Source of the DNA: Riptortus pedestris
Taxonomy: Eukaryota; Arthropoda; Insecta; Hemiptera; Alydidae
DNA: 64,000 nt
Assembly: GCA_019009955.1 (NCBI GenBank)
Contig: CM032228.1
Span: 180,576,001-180,640,000, forward strand
Direction of reading: 5' to 3'
Part shown: positions 48,656 to 60,640 of the stretch, piece after piece
Position numbering within the stretch: position 1 is the stretch's first letter
Layout: the number at the start of each line of letters is the position of its first letter
Position numbers and translations under genes: made by a program
The notes under the pieces: model-generated
The model's database searches: none
What the model saw: the letters and a program-made list of their open reading frames with translations, nothing else
What the model was told of the DNA's origin: nothing

Positions 48656-49029
48656 ACCCATTGATTTAAAAAGCCATGAGGTAATAAAATCATATAATTA
48701 CAAATATAGCGTTACTTATTTATATTTAATATATTTTACAAAATATATTTGTATAGGTTTCTTTGAAACATGGCAAAGTACCTTTGAAAGGTGTCATTCT
48801 CCCAGAAGTGGTCTCTTTACATAATTTCTTATAGAGCTAAATACTCTGAAATATGTTGTATCAGAAAATACTGTTCTAGGTTACCAAAGACCATTACTGA
48901 GAAGTTATACTCAAATTTATAGAAGGAGTATTCAAGTTACTTATTATAATTTCTTATTATTTCAGACCAGTTCGGAAACTTTACTTTAAAAGATACGAGC
49001 TTGGTAAATAATTCAAATTTCCATCGGTA
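48656..49029. other. Stretch without a gene
   Basis: This segment has no visible counterpart in the right arm of the inverted duplication, so it is either an additional insertion or lost there. No gene is seen. Confidence 0.4.
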
Positions 49030-49210
49030 AATGACAGCCAAGGAAGAGTCTTTACGAGTTTGATGTTTAGACATTATTTGAATAGTTATTGTTGTGTCAG
49101 TTCATTGTCAAGTAATTACGAATTTTGGTATTTCTTCATTCAGAGCCGCTCACCTCAGGCGACCTTGTTCAAAATAAATTACGAATAAAATTAAATCCAT
49201 CTAAATTATA
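49030..49210 (+). repeat. Inverted duplication, left arm (inner part)
   Basis: It is the reverse complement of about 51535-51720. Matches include AATGACAGCCAAGGA, GTGTCAGTTCATTGTCAAGT and TTCAAAATAAATTACGAATA. Confidence 0.85.
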
Positions 49211-49244
49211 ACTGACTTCTAATTTCCTTTTACTAGACTTAACT

Positions 49245-49354
49245 TATGGGAAATCAGCTGTTGAGGTTGTATTGATAACGGGATTGTTGAAAAATGACTT
49301 TAAATAACAATCGATCCTACGTTGGAAATTAATTCAACGAGGTTCATGAAAAAT

Positions 49355-49410
<56 letters not shown>
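49245..49410 (+). mobile_element. HINE-like 5' fragment with TA tract
   Basis: It begins TTATGGGAAATCAGCTGTTG, then AGGTTGTATTGATAACGGG and ACAATCGATCCTACGTTGGA, then TTCATGAAAAATTATATT into a TA tract (49359-49408). The terminal AGCAGATTT is lost and little interior follows. Confidence 0.65.
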
Positions 49411-49411
<1 letters not shown>

Positions 49412-49769
49412 CGCTAACAACTCTTATAACTACATGAAACGAAAGCAGTTAACGGTTGCCTTCCAACATGGGAATATTAGGGAGAATTCATAGAGAGGGG
49501 ATTTTTAACAATTAGGTTGTGCAAAATAAAAATTACAGAGCTCACTCTTGCATTATAAGACGAAAGGAATAAAAGCTCTCAGGCTAGTCTGATTTTAAAT
49601 ATATGTATGATTTTAAAATGATTAAGGATGAACGATTAGAATCTAATACACATGAAAAATCCATTTCTATAACATTTTCGTGAACTGAAAAAACTTACAT
49701 AATTACTGAAAAAAATTGTATAATTGTGAAGGGGCATCATAATTTGTATCAAAATATTTTGATTTCATC

Positions 49770-50650
<881 letters not shown>

Positions 50651-50825
50651 CTACCTCGTATTCCGATTAAAATACAAGCCCTGTTTACATCGGCTCGTTA
50701 ATACGAGAAAAATAGAGATCACAATCATAAGCGTGTCATAGCAGCAAGTTCAATCTTTTTAGTCACTCATAATCATTCGATGTTTTTCTTTAATATTGAT
50801 CTTCCGCCATAGCTTGGAAATCTTT

Positions 50826-50949
50826 TTAGCAGATTTCCCTTAAGGGAAATCAGCTATTGAGGTTGTACTCATGACGGAATTTTCGAAATTTTTCTTCAAA
50901 TGTCCATCGATCCTACCTAGTAGATTACGAAAATGAGGTCCGTTCAAAA

Positions 50950-51009
<60 letters not shown>

Positions 51010-51443
51010 CTGATACCGCGCTTGCGGACGCAATTTTTGTTTAATCGTTACCAAACTCGATATTTAGTCGTTTTATGTAAAAAGAAAGATCAAGTTCGTT
51101 AACGGCTGAAATCGGACCAGTGGGAGGGGGGGGGTTAGAGGAGAGGATTTTCGAAAATTCGAAATATCTCCTTACTATACGTCGGATCGAAAAATTGTAC
51201 AGAATCAATCTTATTGCAAATTACATTTACTATAAATATTGTTATATACATGTATTCTCTATCTTGAATATTAACTGAGATATTTGCATTTTTATTAAAT
51301 CGACGGCAAACCGACGAGAATGACTTTCCCGCCAAAAGCTCGTTTGGCCGTTTCCTTGATTGCTCGCCTCTTGTGAAATGTCTCTACTGTAAAACTTCAC
51401 GTGGGAAATCTGCTTAGTTTACGCAGCCCCTGCGTGACGGACT
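50826..51443 (+). mobile_element. HINE-like element, complete copy D
   Basis: A full copy of about 618 bp. It starts TTAGCAGATTTCCCTTAAGG; the first bases form a perfect palindrome GATTTCCCTTAAGGGAAATC (50831-50850). The TA tract is 50953-51005, followed by TTTGTCTGATACCGCGCTTG. The G-rich stretch after AATCGGACCAGTGGGAG is present. The 3' end has GGGAAATCTGCTTAGTTTAC, the hairpin ACGCAG-CCC-CTGCGT and GACGGACTT, then TT. It lies in the spacer of the 45.2-52.6 kb inverted duplication. Confidence 0.85.
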
Positions 51444-51534
51444 TTTAGTCTATGCAGAACCTGCTTCGGCTCTGTTATCAGCTTTAATTTACTTACTGCT
51501 TTTTTCTGTTCTAATTGGAGTAAGTGTTCTCTCG

Positions 51535-52243
51535 TATAATTTAAATGGATTTAATTTTATTCGTTATTTATTTTGAACAAGTTGACCCGAGGTGAGCAGC
51601 TCTGAATGAAGAAATAACAAGATTCATAATTACTTGATAATGAACTGACACAGAACAATAACAAAAAAGAGTACAGTGAAAACATAAAACTCCCAAAGAC
51701 AATTCCTTGACTGTCATATGTTGGGGGTTGGAATGTGTATTATAATTTCATGAACGAGTGATTACGAAATCTATAGTAAATTTTCTTTTTACCTCGTCTT
51801 TTTTCATGCTATTCTTTATATAGGTGGTAGAGTTTGAATAAAATATGTTTTCCTAATTTTTCGGGTATATGTTCTCCATCTTGATTTTGTCATTAGTTTT
51901 ATTAGTTATTGATCGGACTTGTAGTTTTCTGATTTATAATTAAATATCTTCTCATTCCCTATGCATATAAAAAAACTTAATTGTATTTGTTCCTTCACTG
52001 GCTTAATAGAGGGTTCCTATCTCCTGTATTAAATATGCAGATCTAATCTAGCGAGTCTAACAAGTGTGCTGCTATCTTTATGAATGAAGAAAATGTGTCC
52101 ATTACTACGTTGAATTTGCTTAACTGATTAATAAATAAAGTTTTATGGATAATTTTAAGAGGATTTTCTCAACATATATAAAATTATTCAATTTTGTATG
52201 ACTCTTCTGTCCAGGTTATCTAAAACTTTGGGCATGAAATGTA

Positions 52244-52307
<64 letters not shown>

Positions 52308-52584
52308 GTACTTTTCATGGGTAATAAACCAATAATGAAATTAAGATAATTAGAACTTTTAGTCATTGTGCTCATGAAACATATCAAAGTAAAAAGAAAA
52401 ATATCCTCAAAATAAATGCCATTAATAAACAATTTAGAATGAAAAAATGGACTTTTCTTCTGCAACATTACTAACTACTTCTACTGTGACATTAGTTTTA
52501 AAAACAATACTAATAAAATAAGAATAAATAAATTCTATAATAAATATTTATACAGATATCTCAACTTTAATTATTATACTAATG

Positions 52585-52590
<6 letters not shown>
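51535..52590 (-). repeat. Inverted duplication, right arm (compact form)
   Basis: This arm pairs with 49210-49030 and then 46065-45240 in the opposite strand, in order, without the LINE and SINE. It therefore shows the state before those insertions, though it has gained its own TA tract (52248-52301). It ends where the second Helitron begins (52589). Divergence between arms is roughly 15-20 percent by eye. The open frame 52220-52468 is not a gene. Confidence 0.85.
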
Positions 52591-52642
<52 letters not shown>

Positions 52643-52647
<5 letters not shown>

Positions 52648-53713
52648 GTAACCTCTGTCTGTACATTGATTTTTTTCGCGAAATTTCACGATAACTTTTC
52701 GTTTCACATGTCATAGACACCATATCTGCATTTTGTTTCTTTCGTGTATGTTTGTTTGTTTGTTACCTTTTCACGCATAAACGGCTGAACCGAATTTTAT
52801 GAAACTTGGTATGTATATTACTACTAACCCAACTTAGACTTTAGGTTATATTAATTCTCTCTGAGACGAACAAGAGTGGGGGTTATAAGGGAAGCCTGAA
52901 ATTAAAAATAGCGATATTTCGTTTTCTATTGGTTTTTCGGTAAATATGCACATAACAAAAGTTGTTTATTTTGTTATTTAGAGTAACTTTTGTTATATAC
53001 ACTTTTGTCGTATACCGAAGTTTAAATGCGTTATACGCTAAAAATTATAGCGGGAGTCAACAATATTATTTGCCAAAAAAGACTCAACCGAACTAAATAA
53101 AACTCGGTATGTGTATTAGCAGTGAGGCCTTCATTATAATAAGCCATACCAACATTTCTATGGACGGGCAGGAGTGGGGGTTATAAGGGAAGCCTGAAAT
53201 TAAAAATAGCGATATTTCGTTTCCTATTGGTTTTTCCGCAAATATAAACATAACAAAAGTTGTTTATTTTATTATTTGGAGTAACTTTTGTTATATACAC
53301 TTTTGTCGTATACCTAAGTATAAATGAGTAATACGTTAAAACTTTAGCAGGCACTAACGGCTGAACCCAACTTAACAAAACTCGGTATGTCAATTAGCAT
53401 TAATTCTTTCATGATTATAAGTTATATTAAAATTTTTAGGTTCGAACGGGAGGGGGGTTAAAATGGAGGCCTGAAATAAAAATTCACCATATTTACATGT
53501 ATAAGAGACGGGAAATATAAAAATATCGAAGACTGTGAAGCCTTATCAAACAAATAATTCTATTATTAGCAAATCCACGGCAAAGATGGGTATCAATCCT
53601 AAAAACTGGGACGGGTAAATGTCATAATATTGTGCAATGTAAAGCCTGCTAAAAAATACCATCACCATTCAGCCTCAGATGAATTCCCGGGCGAAGCCGG
53701 GTATCTGAGCTAG
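52643..53713 (+). mobile_element. Non-autonomous Helitron, copy 2
   Basis: It is the same family as 12499-13768. Its 3' end has CCCGG-GCGAAG-CCGGG (53686-53701), TATCTGAG and CTAG (53710-53713), then T. The first shared sequence is AAAATTGTAACCTCTGTCTG after a TA tract (52589-52642). It also holds three ~300-bp internal repeats (about 52788, 53086 and 53363). The third repeat is shorter than in copy 1 and the (TTTG)n run is reduced to three or four units. There is no Rep/helicase gene. Confidence 0.8.
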
Positions 53714-54092
53714 TATATATATATAAAGAGGGAGAGAGGAGAGGAGATGGAGTGCCCATGGTCGTAAGTACATCTGGTAAGTCGTGGATACACCTAGTGT
53801 CGCGGCTCTTGTGCATTAGACGAATATATAATAACAAATATATACGTCTGGAAGCTCCTCGGATTGACTAACGATAATGATTTTCTTAAATCCCAGCCAC
53901 AAGCAGCTGGGAGAACTTGCCACTGACTCTCCCGGGTATATTAGGTCCAGTAAGTCTACTGGAGACAACTGATTCCAAGTACCCCTATGATATAAGTCGA
54001 GTTCATCGCCGTCTACGTTCAACTCTTATTACAAATCCCTTGGCTCTCGTTTGGGGCGGCTAAAGGTCAATATTGTTATCCGAAAAAAATAA

Positions 54093-54127
<35 letters not shown>

Positions 54128-55084
54128 TACTCCCAGAACCTCATTTTCCTCAACCTCAATAGCTGAATTCCCTTAACTCTCCCTACTTCAAAAACTACAA
54201 GTGACCAAGTCTGGACCAGGTCTGCGACCTTCTGTGTCGCACCAATTTCTAATTGTTTCACTTTTATAGCAGTACTCATATGAAAATAACGCGGCTATGA
54301 ATATGAGGCTATAAGTTTAAAGCATGGCGCCGATCCTTGTTGATACTGACTTAGATAATGTATACAATACGATATAGATTGTATGTTATTTATAGGGGAG
54401 TAGTAGGGCGTATCTGAGGGTACTTCCTCGTGGTGCATGTCGGGAGTAAGGCCTGTATTAAACATAAATATCAACCCAGGTTGGCTGCTTCTTATTCAGA
54501 GCGGTTCGCCTCCTATCCATCCCACAACCTCTACCATCAGCAATTTGCCTCACCCCTCCCACATCATAACCTTCTCCTCTTGAAACTCTCAGATTCATAT
54601 TTCAGATATATTTTCTTATATGCCCTACTCAATCAATACAGAGTAATAAAGAAAATACTACAAATTTATGCATAGTTCTGGTATTAATTCCCATTGGATT
54701 ATCTGAGTTCATGCTTTATCAAGTTAAAACACGACCGTATTTAACAATGTTCCTTAAAATAAGATTTTCATGCAAAAGTAATACTTAATTGCATTGTTTC
54801 ATTACAGAAATCAAAAGTTGGAATGGAAAGTCAATATTGTTAAGCATATTCCCGAAATACACATGTGCATTCTCGGTTTTAAATAATCCATTTTTTATAC
54901 AAAGTACTGTATAATAAAAATATTTATTGTGAAAAATGTGATATTTCGTTTGAATTTTTTGAATTCCTTTTCGTTACCTGTTCATAATTTCTATTCCCAC
55001 TGAGACAAACATTTATTGAATGCAAGGATTAGATAAAGGATTAATAAGTTATTTACAAATGTCGTGCGTAAACATTTTTTCTGA
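53714..55084. other. Stretch without a gene; TA/CA microsatellite at 54093-54129
   Basis: Open frames at 53649-54022, 54076-54279 and 54430-54675 are 62-81 codons without recognisable domains. A TA run passes into a CA run at 54093-54129. Confidence 0.5.
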
Positions 55085-55200
55085 AACAATATGAGCTGTT
55101 GAGGTTGTACTAATTTTCCTGAAACGTTTTAAAATGGCTATCGATACTATAAGATATGCTACGAAAGTGAGGTCATTTCAAATTTGAATTTATACATCCA
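55085..55200 (+). mobile_element. Old HINE 5' fragment
   Basis: GAGCTGTTGAGGTTGTACTA, then GAAACGTTTTAAAATGGCTA, TCGATACTATAAGATATG and CTACGAAAGTGAGGTCATTT follow the family 5' half in order with many changes. The terminus and TA tract are not present. Confidence 0.55.
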
Positions 55201-56330
55201 TTTTTCTGTCAAGGCTATATTTATACAAGGGTTTCATGAAAAAATAAAAATGAAGTTCGGTAATTGGGGAAGTCTGTACAGGAATAGTATATAACCAAAA
55301 TTGATGATTAAATGATGTACTATACTTATTTTACATTAGTCTTCACTATCTTTAGAGTTCATCTCAATTTATTTCCCAAGACTGTTCATTGCAGAAAGTA
55401 CTAATTTCAATAGAACCCACACAACTAGTGAAAACATCTGAAGTGGCCAATTCCTCTTCCTCATTAAAATAACTATTCGTGTTAACACGTCATTCTATTT
55501 CTAGAATTGTTTTGTGAATTACTAACATTTCCCAAGGTTAATGATAATAATGATTCAAGCATTAAATGAGTCTTCTCATGCCTGCAAACTGACAGAATAT
55601 TTCGGTATTGAAATTATATTATTCATTTCATTTTCAGCAGGTGTCTTCAGAGGACGATAAGGATTTATTTTACATAGACCTAGATATTTTATTAAATAGG
55701 CTTAAATGGAAAAATTCCATTCCATTCATAATGGGCGATTTCAACGGGAGAATTGAAGGAAGATGGAGATGAAAATATCATAGGTTTATATTCCTTTAGA
55801 GGTAACAGAAATGAAGGAGGAAGCTGAGCGGTTAATTTTGTCGTCTTACACCCATTAAGGTTAGGGAATTCCTTTTTCAAAAAGCGCTATTCTTAAAAAT
55901 GGACATGGAGGCCATAAAGGCTAATTAAAATTTAAATTCAAAAAATTCAATACAAATATATATATATATATACACAAAGCTGTTCGCTTGAGGTTTTGTG
56001 TCTGCGTGTGTGTGAGAGAGAGCTTGCGAACAGACAAGTTATATTTCTACATGTTGTCAGATCTTAGGCATCGGTATCATTTGAAAAAAAAAATTTAAGA
56101 CAGTTATATCGAGTTGTCTTTTTAGAGTATTTATAATATAAATAACTCAATATAAATAAATAATTATACAGGAGAATTAAGGCAACATATAAAGGAATGA
56201 TTATTTGAAGATGCCTCACATTTTTATTATTATCACAAAAGAATATGGTGTTTTCCCTGTAGCCCTGGAGTTCAACTTCCTGCCAGGTTCACCAGTCGTC
56301 TTACCTATGCTGATGTAGCTTTTTGCAGAT
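55201..56330. other. Stretch without a gene
   Basis: Possible further HINE interior near 55200-55300 is too worn to call. A short TA run lies at 55956-55972. No gene is seen. Confidence 0.45.
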
Positions 56331-56923
56331 TTCTCTTTAATCAGCTATTGAAGCGTACTCATGATGCACTTTTCGACGGGGGATTTCAAAAGTTCTTAAT
56401 ATCTCCGTTATTATGAATCGAACTCAAAAATTGTATAAAACCAATGTTTTTGCAAATAAAATGTACTATAAATATTGTTATTACATTTATTCTCTATCAT
56501 TAATATTAAGGAGATATTTGCATTTTTTAGTTTACAGCCTTCAGTAAACCCCCTCTCCAACTCATGTCATATTAATAAAAATCTGTTTTATCATGAAACA
56601 CTTTATTGGAAGCTTAAATACTAAATATTGCTTTCATTGAACGTTATCAATTAAGATTTTGCTGGTATGAATTTAAAATATTTATTTCTTCTATTCCATA
56701 CTCCATAATTAACTGTATCATTATACACTTCAGATTATATACATATGTTAATGGCAGAAATCGGGAGTGGAATAAGGTCGGGAATTTTGAAAATTCAAAA
56801 TGTCTTCCTTGTTATGCTCTACAATTGTTGCATAGGAATAGAGAATATGTGACGAGATGAGATCACCATTGTGTTGTACCACCATGTGAGTGATCTGCTT
56901 AGTTTACGCAGCAGTGACGAACT
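56331..56923 (+). mobile_element. HINE-like element, diverged copy without TA tract
   Basis: It starts TTTTGCAGATTTCTCTTTAA, then TCAGCTATTGAAGCGTACTC and ATGATGCACTTTTCGA, and jumps directly to the interior (TTCTTAATATCTCCGTTATT, CTTCAGTAAACCCC). The 3' end is GTGATCTGCTTAGTTTACGC, then AGCAGTGACGAACTT, where the hairpin has lost its loop and half its stem. The TA tract and its surroundings are deleted. The interior version is closest to the copy ending near 14130. Confidence 0.75.
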
Positions 56924-58179
56924 TTTTTTTACGATTCTAACCTTCCGTTATTGGAACGAAAATAGAACACAAGGTATGAAAGCCATTGTTTATATTCTTT
57001 CCATGAATTCCGAGGCCGTCTCATTTCTTAGTTACCTTCCTTTTCCAAACCTAAAATATACTATTATAAAATATTTTCTACACAACAATCATTGTTATTT
57101 TCTTGATTGTTGAACCAATATCACAAAAAACGAACTTATAATTGCGCAACTTGAGAACAATTAAAAAATAATTCATTTTTTAATACATTAAAGGAATATG
57201 AACAAGAAACGTACTTGTAAAATGTAATTAAATCGTGCTTTGTCAAGAATTTCAAGAAGAGGCAGTAATCAGAATATAGGTATAACGAGAAGTGCATTAG
57301 TATTCAGGAGGCCAAAAGCCTTGCAGGAAGAATGTGTTTGGTTAAAAAACTAGGTCACGTGGTTCTGTTCGAAGCGACTGGCATCGATGAGTTGATGGAA
57401 TGAGGCGATGTGTAAGCCATTCAGGGATCATCTGAATACTCTATTATCAGTAGGCTCAGGAGGCAGCCATACATTCTAATCACCTTATCAATTCAAGATA
57501 TACCACCTCTAGTCAGAGGATTCTCTCAATATATTTGTATACATTATTATATGGATTTAGCAATCGCTTTTCGTCGCTTCAAACTACCGAGAATAGAGAT
57601 ACGCCATTTTTCTTAATGCTGTGTTTCTAAAAGGAATTAGAAAACTGTATACCACTTGAACATATCTAAGGAATTTCTCTGTGGGGAAGCTATTACAGTA
57701 GCTCACATAGTAAGGCACTGGTGCGGGACCAAGATGGGTAACACTTATAGAAACAATCTCAGCACCATGAATATTACGTTAGAATAATCTGCGATCCTAA
57801 ATGTTTATCTATAGTTGTAGAAATTTACTATTCATTTAGTTTTTTTTAATTATTACCTGTATTGTTTTGGGCTCATCGGGGTGTTCTGCCTTCCCGGTGG
57901 TGTCATCCCCTCCCCATCTCTCTTCAGAGGGTGATGGTAGTGAATTGATCAGAAAAAGAAAAATGATCAAATGTTAGAAAAATATACCATGATGCATCCA
58001 TGATTCTTTGGAAAAAAGATACAGATCAAACTCAAAACAAGAGTACTTCTTCCTTTCCCAGAATGTGATGTAGTTTACCACAATTCATTTGTTTTTGTTT
58101 GGTTTTTAAGCCCCTGGCGATTCTAACTGGATTCAGATAAGCACAAAAATATTTAAAAAAAAAAACCGTAAATCGTAGG
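56924..58179. other. Stretch without a gene
   Basis: No gene or repeat that I can support. Confidence 0.5.
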
Positions 58180-58349
58180 AGCTATAAATACTCATACTTC
58201 GGATCACTGGTTCGACTCCAACGTGGTCATAGAAAATTTATGAAATAAGGAACTGCCTAATGAAATCCTTAATCCCACCCAGTTTAGAATAGGATAGCAA
58301 CCTGTAGAATGCTCGTCCTGATTAATTGCATAAAATTGACATTAATAAA
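58180..58349 (+). mobile_element. tRNA-derived SINE, worn copy
   Basis: The B-box GTTCGACTC is at 58210-58218. The body (CCCACCCAGTTTAGAATAGG, CAACCTGTAGAATGCTCGTC, AAATTGACATTAATAAAA) matches the SINE at 11805-12030. The head is poorly preserved and the A-box is not recognisable. Confidence 0.75.
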
Positions 58350-58460
58350 ATTAAAAGTAGATGACCTGTCTTCCCAAGACAAAAAGGACTTCCTGCCACC
58401 TGTAATAAAAAACTACTTGAAATCAAATAAAGGGTTGGAACCGTCAGTATAAATTATACT

Positions 58461-58722
58461 GTTGTCATACCTGTCGGTGAAGACCGTCGTCACTGGCTGA
58501 TATTCGAGTACAGCTGGCAAACGTTTTCGATGGGATGGCACCATCTTCAAGCCCGTCAAAAGTTTTACTGAATTATAATACGGGCAACAGACGCATAAAA
58601 CCCACTGACTAACGGACAACTAACTCAGTATAACATGAAGATGGTGCCCTCGAATCGAAAGCCCTTGCCAGCTGTACTCTATCATCATCCAGTGACGGCA
58701 GTCTTCAAGTATGACAACAACA
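58461..58722. repeat. Foldback element, arms of about 90 bp
   Basis: The arms 58461-58550 and 58635-58722 are inverted copies. Shared pieces are GTTGTCATAC, GTCACTGG, GAGTACAGCTGGCAA, CTTTCGAT (TTTTCGAT on the left) and GGCACCATCTTCA. The spacer is about 85 bp. Divergence is roughly 15-20 percent. The open frame 58413-58619 spans one arm and encodes nothing recognised. The motif CTTGAAGATGGTGCCATCCC (minus strand) recalls the minus-strand motif of the Penelope-like fragment at 19605, so it may be a pair of terminal repeats of such an element, but this is weak. Confidence 0.75.
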
Positions 58723-60214
58723 TGAAATGTCATCTATGATATTTCTCTATTTACAGTTGTAAATGTAATTAGAAGACGTGCCTGGAAATTCAAAGTTCGA
58801 TTGGAGAACTCGGAAGTTATAATAAGAAAAGAAAAAATAGTTTCACCAAGAGGAAATGGTGTTAGTTAAAGAACAGTATTAAGGGCTAAGCTGAAAGCTA
58901 TTTAAAATATTAACGCTGCGGCAAGTTTAGCTGCTCGAAGCTCGTTCTTGTCTCACAGCTTTACAATTATCTGACTCTCTTAAATATCACATGGAAGTTG
59001 CTCCCACCGCGCCTCGCGCTCTCCCCAAAACTTTAAGACAACATCCAATTTTCATGGGTAGCCCGCATTAGTGCGAGTTGAGTGGTGGCTGAAAGCATTA
59101 TTTCGGATATAGGTTGGAGACTTGTAAAGCTAACTGGCACAAACCCTGCGGCTAACCTCGGTTATTACCATAAACCAATCCCCAGAGTGTCCATTCTTCC
59201 ATCAGAACACAGACCCCTCACATGACTTCTGGGACATGACCTATGACTTGTTTTACTCTCTTTGTCTATCCTAGCCTAAACAAGATGATAATGCTACCGT
59301 TCAGGTAGTTGCTAAATTTTATAAACCATCATATAACTAAACTGTGGAATAAAATTAACTTATTGGTAATAAAACATACTACAGTTAAAATGTAAAGCTA
59401 CAAATACTTTTATAGAATAAATTGGCATTCAACACTTATGAAAACAATCATCATAGGTTGAATTGATTGTATATATCGGCTAGAAAACGTGAATACAAGG
59501 GAAACTGAAAGGGCTGCTGATCTATACATAATATAATTATTGTAATGATCCTTTACCAGGTTATCAGTTAACCAGAACACATTGAAGTACTCGATACCAC
59601 TTGATTCAGAAAACTAAGAAGTCGTTCTATTTGACTAAAGTATATAATAAACAACAAAGTAAAAAGAGGGCATTACGTAAAGAGTTTTTTTAAAAATTAA
59701 ATAACTCTTCGCAACAAAGATTAACTTCAAAAAATAAATACTGTCTAAATCAATTCAGAAAACGGAACAGCAGGCCTTGGTCAAAAGATGTTTTGGATTT
59801 TCTTTGTATACAAAAAATCAATTACTATCCTTAAAAAACATAAAACGGTACAATTACAACTAAAATCCATTTCTTATAATTAGGTATGAACCTTTTGTCT
59901 TCATATTATTTCATTAATACATTGATTTCTTTTACCAGTTTTGTTTTATTCTTTGTTCAAATATCTTTGAAAATGCGAAAAACAAAAAGTAAACACGACA
60001 ATAACGTTTTAGAAAGTAAATATTGTTATTTTATCTCTCAAATTAGTTGAATGAGAGCTTCTTAATAGACGCTTTTATAATTTTTGAAAAAATTAAATGT
60101 TAAAAAAATGATGATAAAACAAAGAACTAAAATTTAAAATAAGTTTCTAAAAATTGATCCGTTTTCTTTTACGATGAAAAATGTGTTCCTAAACAATTAC
60201 GTTTGACCATTCAA
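58723..60214. other. Long stretch without a gene
   Basis: Nothing that I can support. Confidence 0.5.
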
Positions 60215-60310
60215 GTGGTTTTCATTTGAATTGAGGTTGCTCACATGACAAAATTACGCAAAAATTCCTTCTAATCTTCGGGCCATCATCAGTTTGAATT
60301 TAAACCTTTG

Positions 60311-60347
<37 letters not shown>

Positions 60348-60348
60348 A

Positions 60349-60392
<44 letters not shown>

Positions 60393-60640
60393 TTATGTTT
60401 ACATGTATGTAAAGATTATTTGCCTGTTCGCATCTTTAGCTGATGTAAATTTGGAGTTTTTGAAAATAAAGTTCATATTTAAACATTTTTCCGGAAAAGA
60501 AAGATCGAGTTCGTTCTCCCAAAAGTAGATTGATTATAGGGGCTAAAATAAAAATAAACCCGGAATATCTCTGCTATTACGAGAATTTATGTTGGAAATT
60601 TACAACTTTAGTTCTATGGAAGGGTTCCGTACTACTAACG
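60215..60640 (+). mobile_element. Old HINE copy with TA/GT microsatellite
   Basis: A worn 5' half (GAATTGAGGTTGCTCACATG, AAAAATTCCTTC) is followed by TA (60310-60338) and GT (60350-60391) tracts, then interior remnants (GAAAGATCGAGTTCGTTCTC, GGAATATCTCTGCTATTACG). Termini are gone. Confidence 0.5.
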